Part shown: positions 9,560 to 17,642 of the stretch, one piece after another
Layout: each line of letters begins with the position of its first letter
Numbering within the stretch: the first letter of the stretch is position 1
NCBI RefSeq assembly: GCF_006442795.2
Contig: NZ_CP083956.1
Span: 4,069,501 to 4,133,500 of the forward strand
Origin: Mesorhizobium sp. B1-1-8
GTDB lineage: Bacteria > Pseudomonadota > Alphaproteobacteria > Rhizobiales > Rhizobiaceae
Length of the DNA: 64,000 nucleotides
Direction: 5' to 3'
Notes under the pieces: model-generated
Told to the model about the DNA's origin: nothing
The model's input: only the letters and a program-made list of their open reading frames with translations
Databases searched by the model: none
Translations under genes and position numbers: made by a program

Positions 9560-10021
9560 ATGACCGATACTAAAAACCTCACCCAGCTCGGCGGGCACGT
9601 CGAGACGCCTCGAAGCCCTGAACAGGCGGTCCTGGAGACCGTGCCGTTTTCGCGCGGCGACGGGCCGCCGGCGATCGTGCGCTTCACCTGTCCGGAATTC
9701 ACCTCGCTCTGCCCGGTCACCGGCCAGCCCGACTTCGCCCACATCGTCATCGACTACGCGCCGGATGCGATGCTGGTGGAATCGAAGTCGCTGAAGCTGT
9801 TCATGACCTCGTTTCGCAATCACGGCGCCTTCCACGAGGAGTGCACGGTGATGATCGGCCGCCGCATCGTCGAAGCGACCAAGCCGCTGTGGCTGCGCGT
9901 CGGCGGCTATTGGTTCCCGCGCGGCGGCATCCCGATCGACGTTTTCTGGCAGACCGGCGCGCCGCCCAAAGACGTCTGGCTGCCCGATACCGGCGTTGCG
10001 CCCTATCGCGGACGGGGCTGA
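9560..10021 (+). CDS. queF: NADPH-dependent 7-cyano-7-deazaguanine reductase
   Basis: A 153-residue unimodular QueF that reduces preQ0 to preQ1 in queuosine tRNA biosynthesis. The catalytic cysteine is C51 in [12 protein letters not shown], with D58 nearby. The QueF signature ESKSLK is at 74-79, and the RNHGAFHEE segment supplies the substrate-binding H and E. The open frame extends far upstream, but that part is an antisense shadow of the neighbouring oxidoreductase; the ATG at 9560 gives the family length. It stands alone and divergent from the flavin oxidoreductase; no other queuosine gene is in the window. Confidence 0.96.
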   Translation: MTDTKNLTQLGGHVETPRSPEQAVLETVPFSRGDGPPAIVRFTCPEFTSLCPVTGQPDFAHIVIDYAPDAMLVESKSLKLFMTSFRNHGAFHEECTVMIGRRIVEATKPLWLRVGGYWFPRGGIPIDVFWQTGAPPKDVWLPDTGVAPYRGRG

Positions 10022-10050
10022 AATTTGTTGCGAAGGGCTGGCGGGACAGC

Positions 10051-10206
10051 GCCCCCCTCTGTCCTGCCGGACATCTCCCCCACAAGGGGGGAGATTGGCA
10101 GCTTCGGCGCCCCGCTTATCCTGCAACGTAGGAGATCGGCGAAGGCCGGCGTGACATCTGATCTCCCCCCAAGTGGGGGAGATGGCCGGCAGGCCAGAGG
10201 GGGGCG
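10051..10206. repeat. Intergenic palindromic repeat, copy 2 (RIME-like)
   Basis: Homologous along its whole length to the element at 62-221, in the same orientation, with the same C-rich inverted ends and the internal GGCGAAGGCCGGCGTGAC segment. It lies between convergent queF and the secreted-protein gene at 10243, a typical place for such elements, and could act as a bidirectional transcript end. Confidence 0.8.
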
Positions 10207-10242
10207 CGAAGGATTGCCAGCCCTGATCTTCAATCACTGCCA

Positions 10243-10833
10243 TCATTCGCATTGATACTGGCTGAGCGCCCATTCGCCGGTCACCGACAAAAGATCCGAA
10301 ATCTTCCAGTCGCCGCCGACCTTCTTCAGCTTCCATTCCAGCCGGTGCGCATTGCCTTCGACGACGAAGGCGACGACGACCTTGGCCTCGTCGCCATTGA
10401 CCGCCTCGATGGTCTTGAAACTCCTGTCGATTGCGAGCTTGTCGTAATCGGCATTGTCGAGCGCCATGTTGGGGTCGAGGCATTCGCCCTGCCCCGAGGC
10501 CCGCAGCGCATCGCTCTTGTCGAGCACGGTCTTGGCCGGATCGATGAAGTTCTTGCGCTGGGCCGGGTCGAGTTCCAGTCCAAGATGCTCGTAGAACGGT
10601 TTTACCACTGCAGTCGGCGATCCCGGCAGGATGAGCGCAGGCGCCGCCGCTTCAGGCGCCGGACTTTGCGGCGCCGGCGCGGCGGGCGGCGGCGAGGTAT
10701 CTGCCGGCGCGTTGCCGCCGGCCGGCACATTCGACGGCGGCGCGCCGAACAGGCCTTGCGCCAGAGCGCTGCCGCTTAGCCCCACGGCGAGCATCGAAAT
10801 CGTCGATAGCGTGAGCACAAGACGGCGAGCCAC
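10243..10833 (-). CDS. Secreted protein with DUF3828-like domain (paralogue A)
   Basis: A 196-residue protein with a signal peptide (MARRLVLTLSTISMLAVGLSG, cut near ALAQ), a proline/alanine-rich linker to about residue 70, and a C-terminal domain of about 120 residues. That domain contains paired cysteines (C117 region and the final YQCE) and the pattern LEWKLKKVGGDWKISDL. The neighbouring gene upstream encodes a shorter paralogue with the same plan (LLKKVDGKWKIADI, final cysteine), so the pair arose by tandem duplication. The domain resembles DUF3828-type periplasmic proteins of unknown function. The two genes are only 4 bases apart and form one operon. Confidence 0.7.
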   Translation of the reverse strand: MARRLVLTLSTISMLAVGLSGSALAQGLFGAPPSNVPAGGNAPADTSPPPAAPAPQSPAPEAAAPALILPGSPTAVVKPFYEHLGLELDPAQRKNFIDPAKTVLDKSDALRASGQGECLDPNMALDNADYDKLAIDRSFKTIEAVNGDEAKVVVAFVVEGNAHRLEWKLKKVGGDWKISDLLSVTGEWALSQYQCE

Positions 10834-10837
10834 GGCA

Positions 10838-11317
10838 TCACTCCGGAGCCTTGTCGGGCAAGCATTCCAGCGCGCTCAGCGTCCAGTTGCTGGTCTTCGA
10901 GCTGATGTCGGCGATCTTCCACTTGCCGTCGACCTTCTTCAGCAACCAGAGCATTTCGCGTTTGGCATCATCGCCTTCCGGAAAAAGACTGAACGTCGCC
11001 GTCACTTCGGCCATATCGCCATTGACGGTTTCGGCGAGCCTCAGCGTCTTCGACAGGGTCTTCTGGTCGAAATCCTGGGCATCGAGGCCTGGGTCAAAGT
11101 CGAGGCAGGCGACCTCGTCCGGATTGTTCTTCGAGGCCTTGTCGTTGAGATCGAACAGCCTGGTGACCGGGTCGGTAAAGCGGTCGCGATATTTGGCGTC
11201 AGCCTCGAATTTCACCTCAGGCACATAGAAGAATTTTACCGCGTTGGAAGCCGGCCCCGCCAGTGCTGCGGCAGGCAAGCCAATCGAAAGGACAGCGGCA
11301 AGCACTATCGGTTTCAT
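10838..11317 (-). CDS. Secreted protein with DUF3828-like domain (paralogue B)
   Basis: A 159-residue periplasmic protein. The frame opens at 11371, but the ATG at 11317 (MKPIVLAAVLSIGLPAAALA) starts a clean signal peptide and has GGAG at good spacing, so I chose it. The mature domain matches the downstream neighbour: a conserved acidic stretch around TDPVTRLFDLND, cysteines in the EVACLDFDP segment and near the C-terminus (LECLPD), and LLKKVDGKWKIADI. It lacks the proline-rich linker of its paralogue. Function is unknown; a pair of cysteines suggests a disulfide in the periplasm. Confidence 0.7.
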   Translation of the reverse strand: MKPIVLAAVLSIGLPAAALAGPASNAVKFFYVPEVKFEADAKYRDRFTDPVTRLFDLNDKASKNNPDEVACLDFDPGLDAQDFDQKTLSKTLRLAETVNGDMAEVTATFSLFPEGDDAKREMLWLLKKVDGKWKIADISSKTSNWTLSALECLPDKAPE

Positions 11318-11427
11318 GCAGGATCTCCGGACGTTCGGCATCGAGGTGGCAAGATCAACACCACGCATCATGCATATCGGCTTTTTTGCGGCTCATGAAG
11401 ATTTCGGGCATATTGTCCATACGATCC

Positions 11428-12537
11428 TCAGCCTCCGAAAACAGCGACCGGCGCTTTGAGTTGTGAGCGCTCGGGCTTGACGCCGAGCCCTGGCACTTGC
11501 GGGACGCGTATATGGCCGCTTTCGATAACGATGGGGTTTACGGGGTCGGTATGGCCTTCGATGTATTCCTGCGCGATCCAGGCGCCCTCGAAACGTCTAG
11601 GCTCGACAGTGGCGGCGAGGTGCACGCAGGCCGCGGCGATGACGTCCCCGCCCCAGGCATCGTCGCAACTGTGCGGAAGCGATCGTATCGCGCAAAGATC
11701 GCGGACCGTGACCATCCTGGTGAGGCCGCCAAGGCGGGTCACCTTCAATCCGAATCCGTCCGCGATACTGGAAGAAATCGCTCGCAGCACGGCATTCAAA
11801 TCCTCCGTGTTCTCATCGAGATAGATCGGATGGGTAACGCGTCCCTTGAGGCTCGCGACTTCCTCCATGGTGTTGCAGGGCTGTTCGAAGACGAACGGGA
11901 TTGCCTGGCACAGCCGGTCGATGTGCAGCGCCGCGGCAGCGGTCAGGCCTCGATTGGCGTCGACGGCTATGCGGGCCTTGAAACCAATCGCTTCCGACAC
12001 TTTGTGCACGGTGGCGACGTCCTGCTCGAGATCCCGTCCGCCGATCTTGATCTGAAGCCGTGGATATCCAACCTTGACCTTGTCGAGGGCAATGCGCGCG
12101 GTCTCGTCGGGGGCACCGACAATCGTCGAATAGTAAGACGGCACACGGTCGGTGAGCGCACCGCCAAGAAGCGTCGAAACCGGAACGCCGAGCCGCTGGC
12201 CGGCGAGGTCGAGGAGCGCTATGTCCAATGCCGCCTTGGCATAGTTGTGGCCGTTCAGCCGCTCGTCCATTTTTTTGGCGAGGCGGCGCATGGACCCTGT
12301 GTCCTCGCCGACGAGTCCAGGTGCCATCTCGGCAATTGCGGCTCTGGCGCCAAGAGCATGTTGGGGCTGATAGACAGGGCCGATCGGGCAAGTCTCGCCC
12401 CAGCCCGACAGTCCGTCCTCGGTGGTCACTTCAACAAGCGTTGAGTCCAGATCCTGCACGGTATCGCTGGCCATCCGGTAGGCCCCGCCTTTGACGGGCA
12501 GAAGCAGCTGATAGACCTTGATTGTTTCGATACGCAT
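11428..12537 (-). CDS. Enolase-superfamily enzyme, hydroxyproline-betaine epimerase/cis-3-hydroxyproline dehydratase-like
   Basis: A 369-residue mandelate racemase/muconate lactonising-type protein: capping domain to about 125, then a beta-barrel. The two acid/base lysines are K164 (LQIKIGG) and K265 (GLKVTRLGG). The Mg2+ ligands are D193 (VDANRG), E219 (FEQP) and D241 or E242 (YLDENT). The Q-x-K form of the first lysine motif and segments such as WGETCP, GHNYAKAALDIA and CDDAWGGD match, from memory, 4-hydroxyproline betaine 2-epimerase (HpbD) and cis-3-hydroxy-L-proline dehydratase. It is the last gene of the MttB-to-epimerase run. Reaction: proton abstraction at C2 of a (methylated) hydroxyproline; whether epimerase or dehydratase is open. 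Confidence 0.82.
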   Translation of the reverse strand: MRIETIKVYQLLLPVKGGAYRMASDTVQDLDSTLVEVTTEDGLSGWGETCPIGPVYQPQHALGARAAIAEMAPGLVGEDTGSMRRLAKKMDERLNGHNYAKAALDIALLDLAGQRLGVPVSTLLGGALTDRVPSYYSTIVGAPDETARIALDKVKVGYPRLQIKIGGRDLEQDVATVHKVSEAIGFKARIAVDANRGLTAAAALHIDRLCQAIPFVFEQPCNTMEEVASLKGRVTHPIYLDENTEDLNAVLRAISSSIADGFGLKVTRLGGLTRMVTVRDLCAIRSLPHSCDDAWGGDVIAAACVHLAATVEPRRFEGAWIAQEYIEGHTDPVNPIVIESGHIRVPQVPGLGVKPERSQLKAPVAVFGG

Positions 12538-12581
12538 TCAGCAATCAGCCCCGTTCATGTCCTGCCTGGTCCGCTTTCGCG

Positions 12582-14564
12582 TCAAAGACCAAGCGCCACC
12601 TTGCGCCCGTCATGAATGGCGAAGGCCGCCTGCCTGGAGGCGGTGCAGTCGCCGATGGAAATATGCGCAATGCCGCGCCTTTCGAGCTCGATGGACAGGC
12701 TGTCTTGCGCCATGCTGGTGGCAGCGAAGACCAGTGCGTCGGCCTCGATCTCCTGCTCGGTTCCGTCGAGCAGCGAAGCGACTCTGGCCACCTTGCCATC
12801 CCAATGCACGATGGCGCTTTCGGTCACAAATTTGACCTTCAGCGAGGCAAGCGCCCGGCGCAGCGGCGCATCGACCGCCATTCGCTGCAGTTCCTTGCCG
12901 ACCAAGGCGTCAGGCGTCACGATCGTCACGTGGTGCCCGTCCTCGGCGAGTTTCCAGGCGGTGCCGCAGCCTTTCCAATTGCCGCCGTCGTCCAGGACGA
13001 TGACGTTTTTTCCCGGTCTTGCTTCTCTGGCCATCACAGCTTCGGCGGAAAGAACGGCACCTCCGCCCGGAATGCTCTCCCACTGCGGCAGCGCCCGCTG
13101 GAAGGCACCATCTTGAGGCAGGGAGCCGGTCGCGATGATGACGTGGTCTGCGCCTTCGCGCTCTACATCCTCCACCTCGACATGCTGGCCGTAGCGCACG
13201 TCGACCTGAAGCTGGCTCAGTTGCCGTTGGTACCAATCGATGAGGTCGAGGATTTGCGCCCGGCGCGGCTGCAGGCCGGCCAGCCGGAATTGGCCGCCGA
13301 GGCGGTCCGAGGCCTCGGCCAGCGTGACACGGTGACCGCGCTCGGCCGCCACGCGCGCCGCTTCGAGACCGGCCGGCCCGCCGCCGACGACAAAGACGTG
13401 TTTCGGCCTGGCGGCCGGAGTGAAGCGGTCGCCTCCCCACTCCCATTCCCGGCCCGCCGACGGATTGATGACGCAGCTGATCCAGTAGTCGCGGCTGCGC
13501 CGGCCCCAGCACATCTGGTTGCAGGACAGGCAGCCGCGGATGTCCTGGTGCCGTCCGGCGGCGGCCTTTGCGGCGAGATGCGGATCGGCGATCTGCCCGC
13601 GCACGATTGAAACGAGGTCGGCACGGCCTTCGCTCAGCACGCTCTCGGCATTTTCCGGGGTGCGGATGTGGCTCTCGGCGGTGACCAACGCATGGCTCAC
13701 TGTCGATTTGAGCACCGCCGCAAGGTCCGTGCCGAGCTTGTCCGGATAAAGGAAGGTCGGCATGATCTTGTAGAAATCGAAATAGGAACCCGTCCCGCAG
13801 GTGACGTAGTCCATCAAGGCGTCGCGGTCGTGGAGGTCGACGATCTCGGCCAATGCCTCGCGCTGCAGCGCCACCTCGACGTCCGGTTCGTCGGTGACCG
13901 CAAGACCGACGATGAAATCCTCGCCGCATTCCCTGCGGATGCGCGTCATCACCTCGCGGCTCATGCGGGTACGGTTTTCAAGGCTGCCGCCCCACCGGTC
14001 GTCCCGGCGGTTCGACCAGGGCGTCCAGAACTGGTCGAGCATCGAATGGTACGCGGCCCAGACCTCGACGCCGTCGAACCCAGCCTCGCGGCAGCGGCGC
14101 GCTGCCTGGACGAAGCCGTCGATCGTTTCCTCGATCTGGCGACCGGACATGCGGTGCGAACCGTCGGAGTCGTGATAGCTCGGCAAGCCGGAAGGCGACC
14201 AGCCGGCATGGAACGAGTTATCGGCGTCCGCGTGCTGGCCGACATGGTAGAGCTGCTGAATGGCGACGGCGCCATTGCCGCGGATGGCTTCCGTCACCTT
14301 GCGAAAATGTGGAATGACGCTGTCGTCGGAGGGGCGAAAATTGCCGCGCGTCAGCACCGCGGCCTGATGCACGGGCATCGGCTCGACCACGATCATGGCC
14401 GCGCCGCCGATTGCGCGCTCGGCGTAGTAGCCGACATGGCGTTCGGTCGGGACCCCATCCTCGGCCATGTTTGCGGTATGGGCCCCGAATACGATCCTGT
14501 TGCGCAATGTCTTGCCGCGCAATGTCGCCGGCTCGAACAGACGCTTGAAGACCCGGTCAGACAT
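12582..14564 (-). CDS. FMN/4Fe-4S/FAD oxidoreductase, trimethylamine dehydrogenase-like
   Basis: A 660-residue protein with an FMN TIM barrel (about 1-335), a complete Fe-S motif (C345, C348, C352, C364) and an NAD(P)/FAD module ([17 protein letters not shown]). This is the trimethylamine dehydrogenase/dienoyl reductase layout, so oxidative N-demethylation of an amine is the best guess given its neighbours. The frame runs up to 14642 with a GTG start, but that region contains a strong stem-loop. The ATG at 14564 follows AAAGAGAG at good spacing and gives the family N-terminus (FKRLFEPATLRGKTLRNRI). It lies between an orphan substrate-binding protein gene and the epimerase-like gene on the same strand. 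Confidence 0.82.
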   Translation of the reverse strand: MSDRVFKRLFEPATLRGKTLRNRIVFGAHTANMAEDGVPTERHVGYYAERAIGGAAMIVVEPMPVHQAAVLTRGNFRPSDDSVIPHFRKVTEAIRGNGAVAIQQLYHVGQHADADNSFHAGWSPSGLPSYHDSDGSHRMSGRQIEETIDGFVQAARRCREAGFDGVEVWAAYHSMLDQFWTPWSNRRDDRWGGSLENRTRMSREVMTRIRRECGEDFIVGLAVTDEPDVEVALQREALAEIVDLHDRDALMDYVTCGTGSYFDFYKIMPTFLYPDKLGTDLAAVLKSTVSHALVTAESHIRTPENAESVLSEGRADLVSIVRGQIADPHLAAKAAAGRHQDIRGCLSCNQMCWGRRSRDYWISCVINPSAGREWEWGGDRFTPAARPKHVFVVGGGPAGLEAARVAAERGHRVTLAEASDRLGGQFRLAGLQPRRAQILDLIDWYQRQLSQLQVDVRYGQHVEVEDVEREGADHVIIATGSLPQDGAFQRALPQWESIPGGGAVLSAEAVMAREARPGKNVIVLDDGGNWKGCGTAWKLAEDGHHVTIVTPDALVGKELQRMAVDAPLRRALASLKVKFVTESAIVHWDGKVARVASLLDGTEQEIEADALVFAATSMAQDSLSIELERRGIAHISIGDCTASRQAAFAIHDGRKVALGL

Positions 14565-14634
14565 ACGCTCTCTTTCGACAGAAATTAATTCGCAGTCGGA
14601 CATCGGCTTCGCTGCGTCTTTTTTGACAAGCATC

Positions 14635-14660
14635 GCCGGCACCTCTGAAAGGGTGCCGGC
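14635..14660 (-). promoter_or_regulatory. Stem-loop between binding-protein and oxidoreductase genes
   Basis: A perfect 9-base stem, GCCGGCACC and GGTGCCGGC, with an 8-base loop, 26 bases after the stop codon of the binding-protein gene. No T-run follows, so it is more likely a 3' mRNA-stabilising or partial attenuating structure, as seen after many binding-protein genes inside operons. Confidence 0.6.
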
Positions 14661-14685
14661 GCAGCCGGGCTGCCAAACCTTGGAG

Positions 14686-16335
14686 TTAGGCGTCGAGCCA
14701 GACGTTCTGGAGATCCATCTCGAAGGTCTGATGGACTCCGTAATTCTTCACCTTCTTGTTCATGTGGCTGTAGAGCTTCTGCCAGAACGGCTGAATGATG
14801 ACGCCAGAATCCTGCAGGATCTGCTCGACATCCTTCATCACCTCCTTGCGCTTGGCGACGTCGATCAGCGACAGCGCCTGCTTGAGCTTGGCGTCGAACT
14901 CCGGGTTTGAATACGCCGTCTCATTCCAGGCCTCGCCGGTGCGGTAGCCGAGCGCCAGCACCTGCACCCCGAGCGGACGCATGTACCAGATGGTCATCGA
15001 GTAGGGGTATTTCGTCCAGTCGTTCCAGAAGGTCGAACCCGGCAGCACGGTCCGCTTCACCTTGATGCCGGCCTCGCGCAGCTGGCCGGCAATCGCGTCG
15101 CCGGTGGCCTTTTGCCAATCGTCCTCGACGGTGATCAGCTCGTGCTCGAAGTCGGCCTGACCGGCATCTGCCATCAACTTCTTGGCGCCGGCGGCGTCGC
15201 GGGTCTTCTTGGGCAGCGGATAGTATTCCGGATGGATCGGGCTGACATGGTGGTTTTCACCGACCGTGCCGCGCCCGTTATAGCCGAGTTGAAGCACCGC
15301 ATTGTTGTCGACGGCCATCTGCAGCGCGTTGCGCACCTTCTGGTTGTCATAAGGCTTATGGGTGATGTTGGTTCTGGCAACCAGCGTGGTCGCGGTCGCG
15401 ACCTCGGATTTCACCAGGCCCATCTTATCGAGGATGTCGATGAAGTCGGAAGGCGTCTCGAAATTGAGGTCGATCTCGCCGGAATCGAACGCATTCACCG
15501 AAGCGTTGAAGTCGGTGCCGTAGTCGATGAATTCGACGCCGTCGAGCGGCGCCTCGCCGCCCCACCACTTGCCGTTCTCGCGGCGCTTGACGACGGCCTT
15601 GGTGCCGACCGCGTAGGACACCAGCTCGAAAGGTCCGGTGCCGATCGGCTTCTTGATCGGATCGGCGCCGTCGGCATCGAAATTGCGGTGGACGACCAGC
15701 GCCGGATAGTCGGTGAAGTTCGGGATCAGCGAGATGTCGGGTTCGCTGAGCTTCAGTCTGACCGTGTTGTCGTCAACCTTGGTGATGGCGCCATCCCTGG
15801 CTTTGCCGGTTTTGGCGTCGATCAGCGCGCCGACGCGCGCGGCCATGGAATTGCCGGCAGCATTCTTCTCGCACCAGCGTGTGACGTTGAAGACCACATC
15901 ATCGGCGTTAAAGGTATCGCCATTGTTCCAGGTGATGCCCTTGCGCAGATGCAGCACATATTCGGTGGCGTCGTCATTGATATCCCAGCTTTCGAGCAGG
16001 ACAGGCTCGAAGGTGAACTGGCGCGTGTAGCGGACAAGTGGCTCCAGCCAGGTGCGGGTTACGTTCGCCATCTCCACCCAGTCATAAGTGCGCGGATCCT
16101 TCTGCGCCTTTACCGACATCGAGACATGCAGTGTGCCGCCCTTCTTCGGCTCCTGCGCCAACGCCGGCTGCGGCACGGCAAGGCCGATCATTCCATAGGC
16201 GGCGGCCGTCGAAGCGCCGAAGGCGCTTGCCAGCGCCAGGAACTCGCGCCGGTCCATCCGCCCCGCGCGCGTCTCTTGCGCCATCGCCTCGATGGCGGCT
16301 GGAACGCGATCACCATTGCTTCTGTAGAGTGTCAT
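14686..16335 (-). CDS. ABC transporter substrate-binding protein, peptide/opine family 5
   Basis: A 549-residue periplasmic solute-binding protein of the oligopeptide/nickel/opine class (SBP_bac_5). The N-terminus carries a twin-arginine type signal ([20 protein letters not shown], residues 27-46) and cleavage near [15 protein letters not shown]. The body contains the family segment [23 protein letters not shown]. The start at 16335 has GGGAGG six bases upstream. No permease or ATPase gene is next to it, so its membrane partners must be elsewhere. Its place between a proline-racemase-family gene and an amine oxidoreductase gene suggests that it captures the compound the cluster degrades. Confidence 0.9.
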   Translation of the reverse strand: MTLYRSNGDRVPAAIEAMAQETRAGRMDRREFLALASAFGASTAAAYGMIGLAVPQPALAQEPKKGGTLHVSMSVKAQKDPRTYDWVEMANVTRTWLEPLVRYTRQFTFEPVLLESWDINDDATEYVLHLRKGITWNNGDTFNADDVVFNVTRWCEKNAAGNSMAARVGALIDAKTGKARDGAITKVDDNTVRLKLSEPDISLIPNFTDYPALVVHRNFDADGADPIKKPIGTGPFELVSYAVGTKAVVKRRENGKWWGGEAPLDGVEFIDYGTDFNASVNAFDSGEIDLNFETPSDFIDILDKMGLVKSEVATATTLVARTNITHKPYDNQKVRNALQMAVDNNAVLQLGYNGRGTVGENHHVSPIHPEYYPLPKKTRDAAGAKKLMADAGQADFEHELITVEDDWQKATGDAIAGQLREAGIKVKRTVLPGSTFWNDWTKYPYSMTIWYMRPLGVQVLALGYRTGEAWNETAYSNPEFDAKLKQALSLIDVAKRKEVMKDVEQILQDSGVIIQPFWQKLYSHMNKKVKNYGVHQTFEMDLQNVWLDA

Positions 16336-16372
16336 TTTTTTCCTCCCAGGTTACGAAGGCGGACAATCGCCT

Positions 16373-17413
16373 TCACGGTTTTGCGCGCTTCATCGGCCAG
16401 GTGTCCGCCACGCGATAGCCGGCCGGCCAAGGATCCTCGGGGTCCAGCATGTGCTGATGGATGCCGGTGATCCAGCCGCGGCCACTGATCTGAGGGCGTA
16501 TGGCGGGCGTGTCGGCGACATTCGTGGTGCCCAGGATCTTGCCGTGAAACTCCGACCCGATGATCGATACACCGGTAAAACAATCCTCCACCGCCATTTC
16601 ACCCTTCGCATGCAGGATCGCCATGCGAGCCGATACAGCGGTTCCGGTCGGTGACCGGTCGAGCTTGCCAGGCTTTATGGAAACAACGGATTTCGCGAGG
16701 AGGCGGTTACCATCACGGGCGATTGCGCCCGCGAAGAGACAGAACGAATGGTGGCGCCAATCAGGGCGATCGGGGTGAAAGAATGCCATCTGCTCATTGG
16801 CCGCATCGGTGACGCGCACCCCAAGTTCAGCGAGATCACGGGCTTCGTCGGTTTCCAGGGCAAGGCCAAGCGCAGGTGCGTCAACGACGACGAAACTGTC
16901 ACCCCCATAGGCCGTATCGACCGTAATGGTACCGAGGCCATCGACCTCAAGCGGCACGCCGAGCTTGCTGGCGAAAGACGGCACGTTCTCGATCGTGATG
17001 CGCTGGGCTTTCCCCCCGGCGCAGTCGGCCCGCACGCGCACCAGGCCGCCGGGAGCCTCGAGCACCAATTCGGTCACCGGCTCCCGCATGGGAATGATCC
17101 CGGTATCCAGAATCACCGTCGACACGCAGATCGAATTTGAGCCGGACATTGGCGGCGTATCCTCCGGCTCCATTATGATCCAGGCCATCTGCGCGTCCGG
17201 ATGCTTGGGAGGGATCAGAAGATTGACGTGCCGGAAAACACCGCCGCGCGGTTCGTTGAGAAGGAAGTTACGAAGCTCGTTGTCCTGCGCGATCCATTTG
17301 CGCTGATCCCAGACGGTCTCACCGGGCGGAGGAGAAACACCGCCGACAATCACATCCCCGACCTCGCCCTCGGCGTGGCAGGAAACGACATGGATGACTT
17401 TCGTGCTTCGCAT
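16373..17413 (-). CDS. Proline racemase superfamily enzyme with Ser/Thr in place of both catalytic Cys
   Basis: A 346-residue member of the proline racemase/hydroxyproline epimerase/trans-3-hydroxyproline dehydratase superfamily, with the two-fold repeated fold and motifs such as NEPRGG and [12 protein letters not shown]. In racemases and 4-hydroxyproline epimerases two cysteines act as the bases; dehydratases have threonine at the second. Here the first site is S90 ([10 protein letters not shown]) and the second is T256. A classical two-cysteine racemase is therefore unlikely, and a dehydratase or other lyase on a hydroxyproline-like compound is more plausible. It starts 5 bases after the small ORF at 17419 and belongs to the same operon as the MttB gene. 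Confidence 0.85.
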   Translation of the reverse strand: MRSTKVIHVVSCHAEGEVGDVIVGGVSPPPGETVWDQRKWIAQDNELRNFLLNEPRGGVFRHVNLLIPPKHPDAQMAWIIMEPEDTPPMSGSNSICVSTVILDTGIIPMREPVTELVLEAPGGLVRVRADCAGGKAQRITIENVPSFASKLGVPLEVDGLGTITVDTAYGGDSFVVVDAPALGLALETDEARDLAELGVRVTDAANEQMAFFHPDRPDWRHHSFCLFAGAIARDGNRLLAKSVVSIKPGKLDRSPTGTAVSARMAILHAKGEMAVEDCFTGVSIIGSEFHGKILGTTNVADTPAIRPQISGRGWITGIHQHMLDPEDPWPAGYRVADTWPMKRAKP

Positions 17414-17418
17414 TCGGA

Positions 17419-17628
17419 CTACTCAGAGCCGCTTGTCTGGCGATTTCGGACGGTCATGAGCTTGCTGATCGACAACATCGCGCAATCCTGGCCGCTTGCC
17501 GCGCCGGCGATGCTGAAGGCGCCGCCAAGCTGGTCTACGATCACATCATGAACGCCTGCCAAGCGCTTCAGAAACATCTGGGAAACGGCCAGACGCGCGG
17601 TGAATGGGCCTGGGATACTGTCAGTCAT
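17419..17628 (-). CDS. Small unknown protein (69 residues)
   Basis: A short frame fitting tightly between the MttB-family gene (stop at 17643) and the racemase-family gene (start 17413), with 14 and 5 base gaps. The ATG at 17628 begins [10 protein letters not shown]; an upstream in-frame TTG at 17646 overlaps the MttB stop codon as TTGA and would give 75 residues. The predicted protein is mixed alpha/beta with a hydrophobic centre ([16 protein letters not shown]) and one cysteine. I do not recognise a family. The tight packing in the operon is the main reason to believe it is translated. Confidence 0.45.
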   Translation of the reverse strand: MTDSIPGPFTARLAVSQMFLKRLAGVHDVIVDQLGGAFSIAGAASGQDCAMLSISKLMTVRNRQTSGSE

Positions 17629-17642
17629 GATGGCAATCGGGA

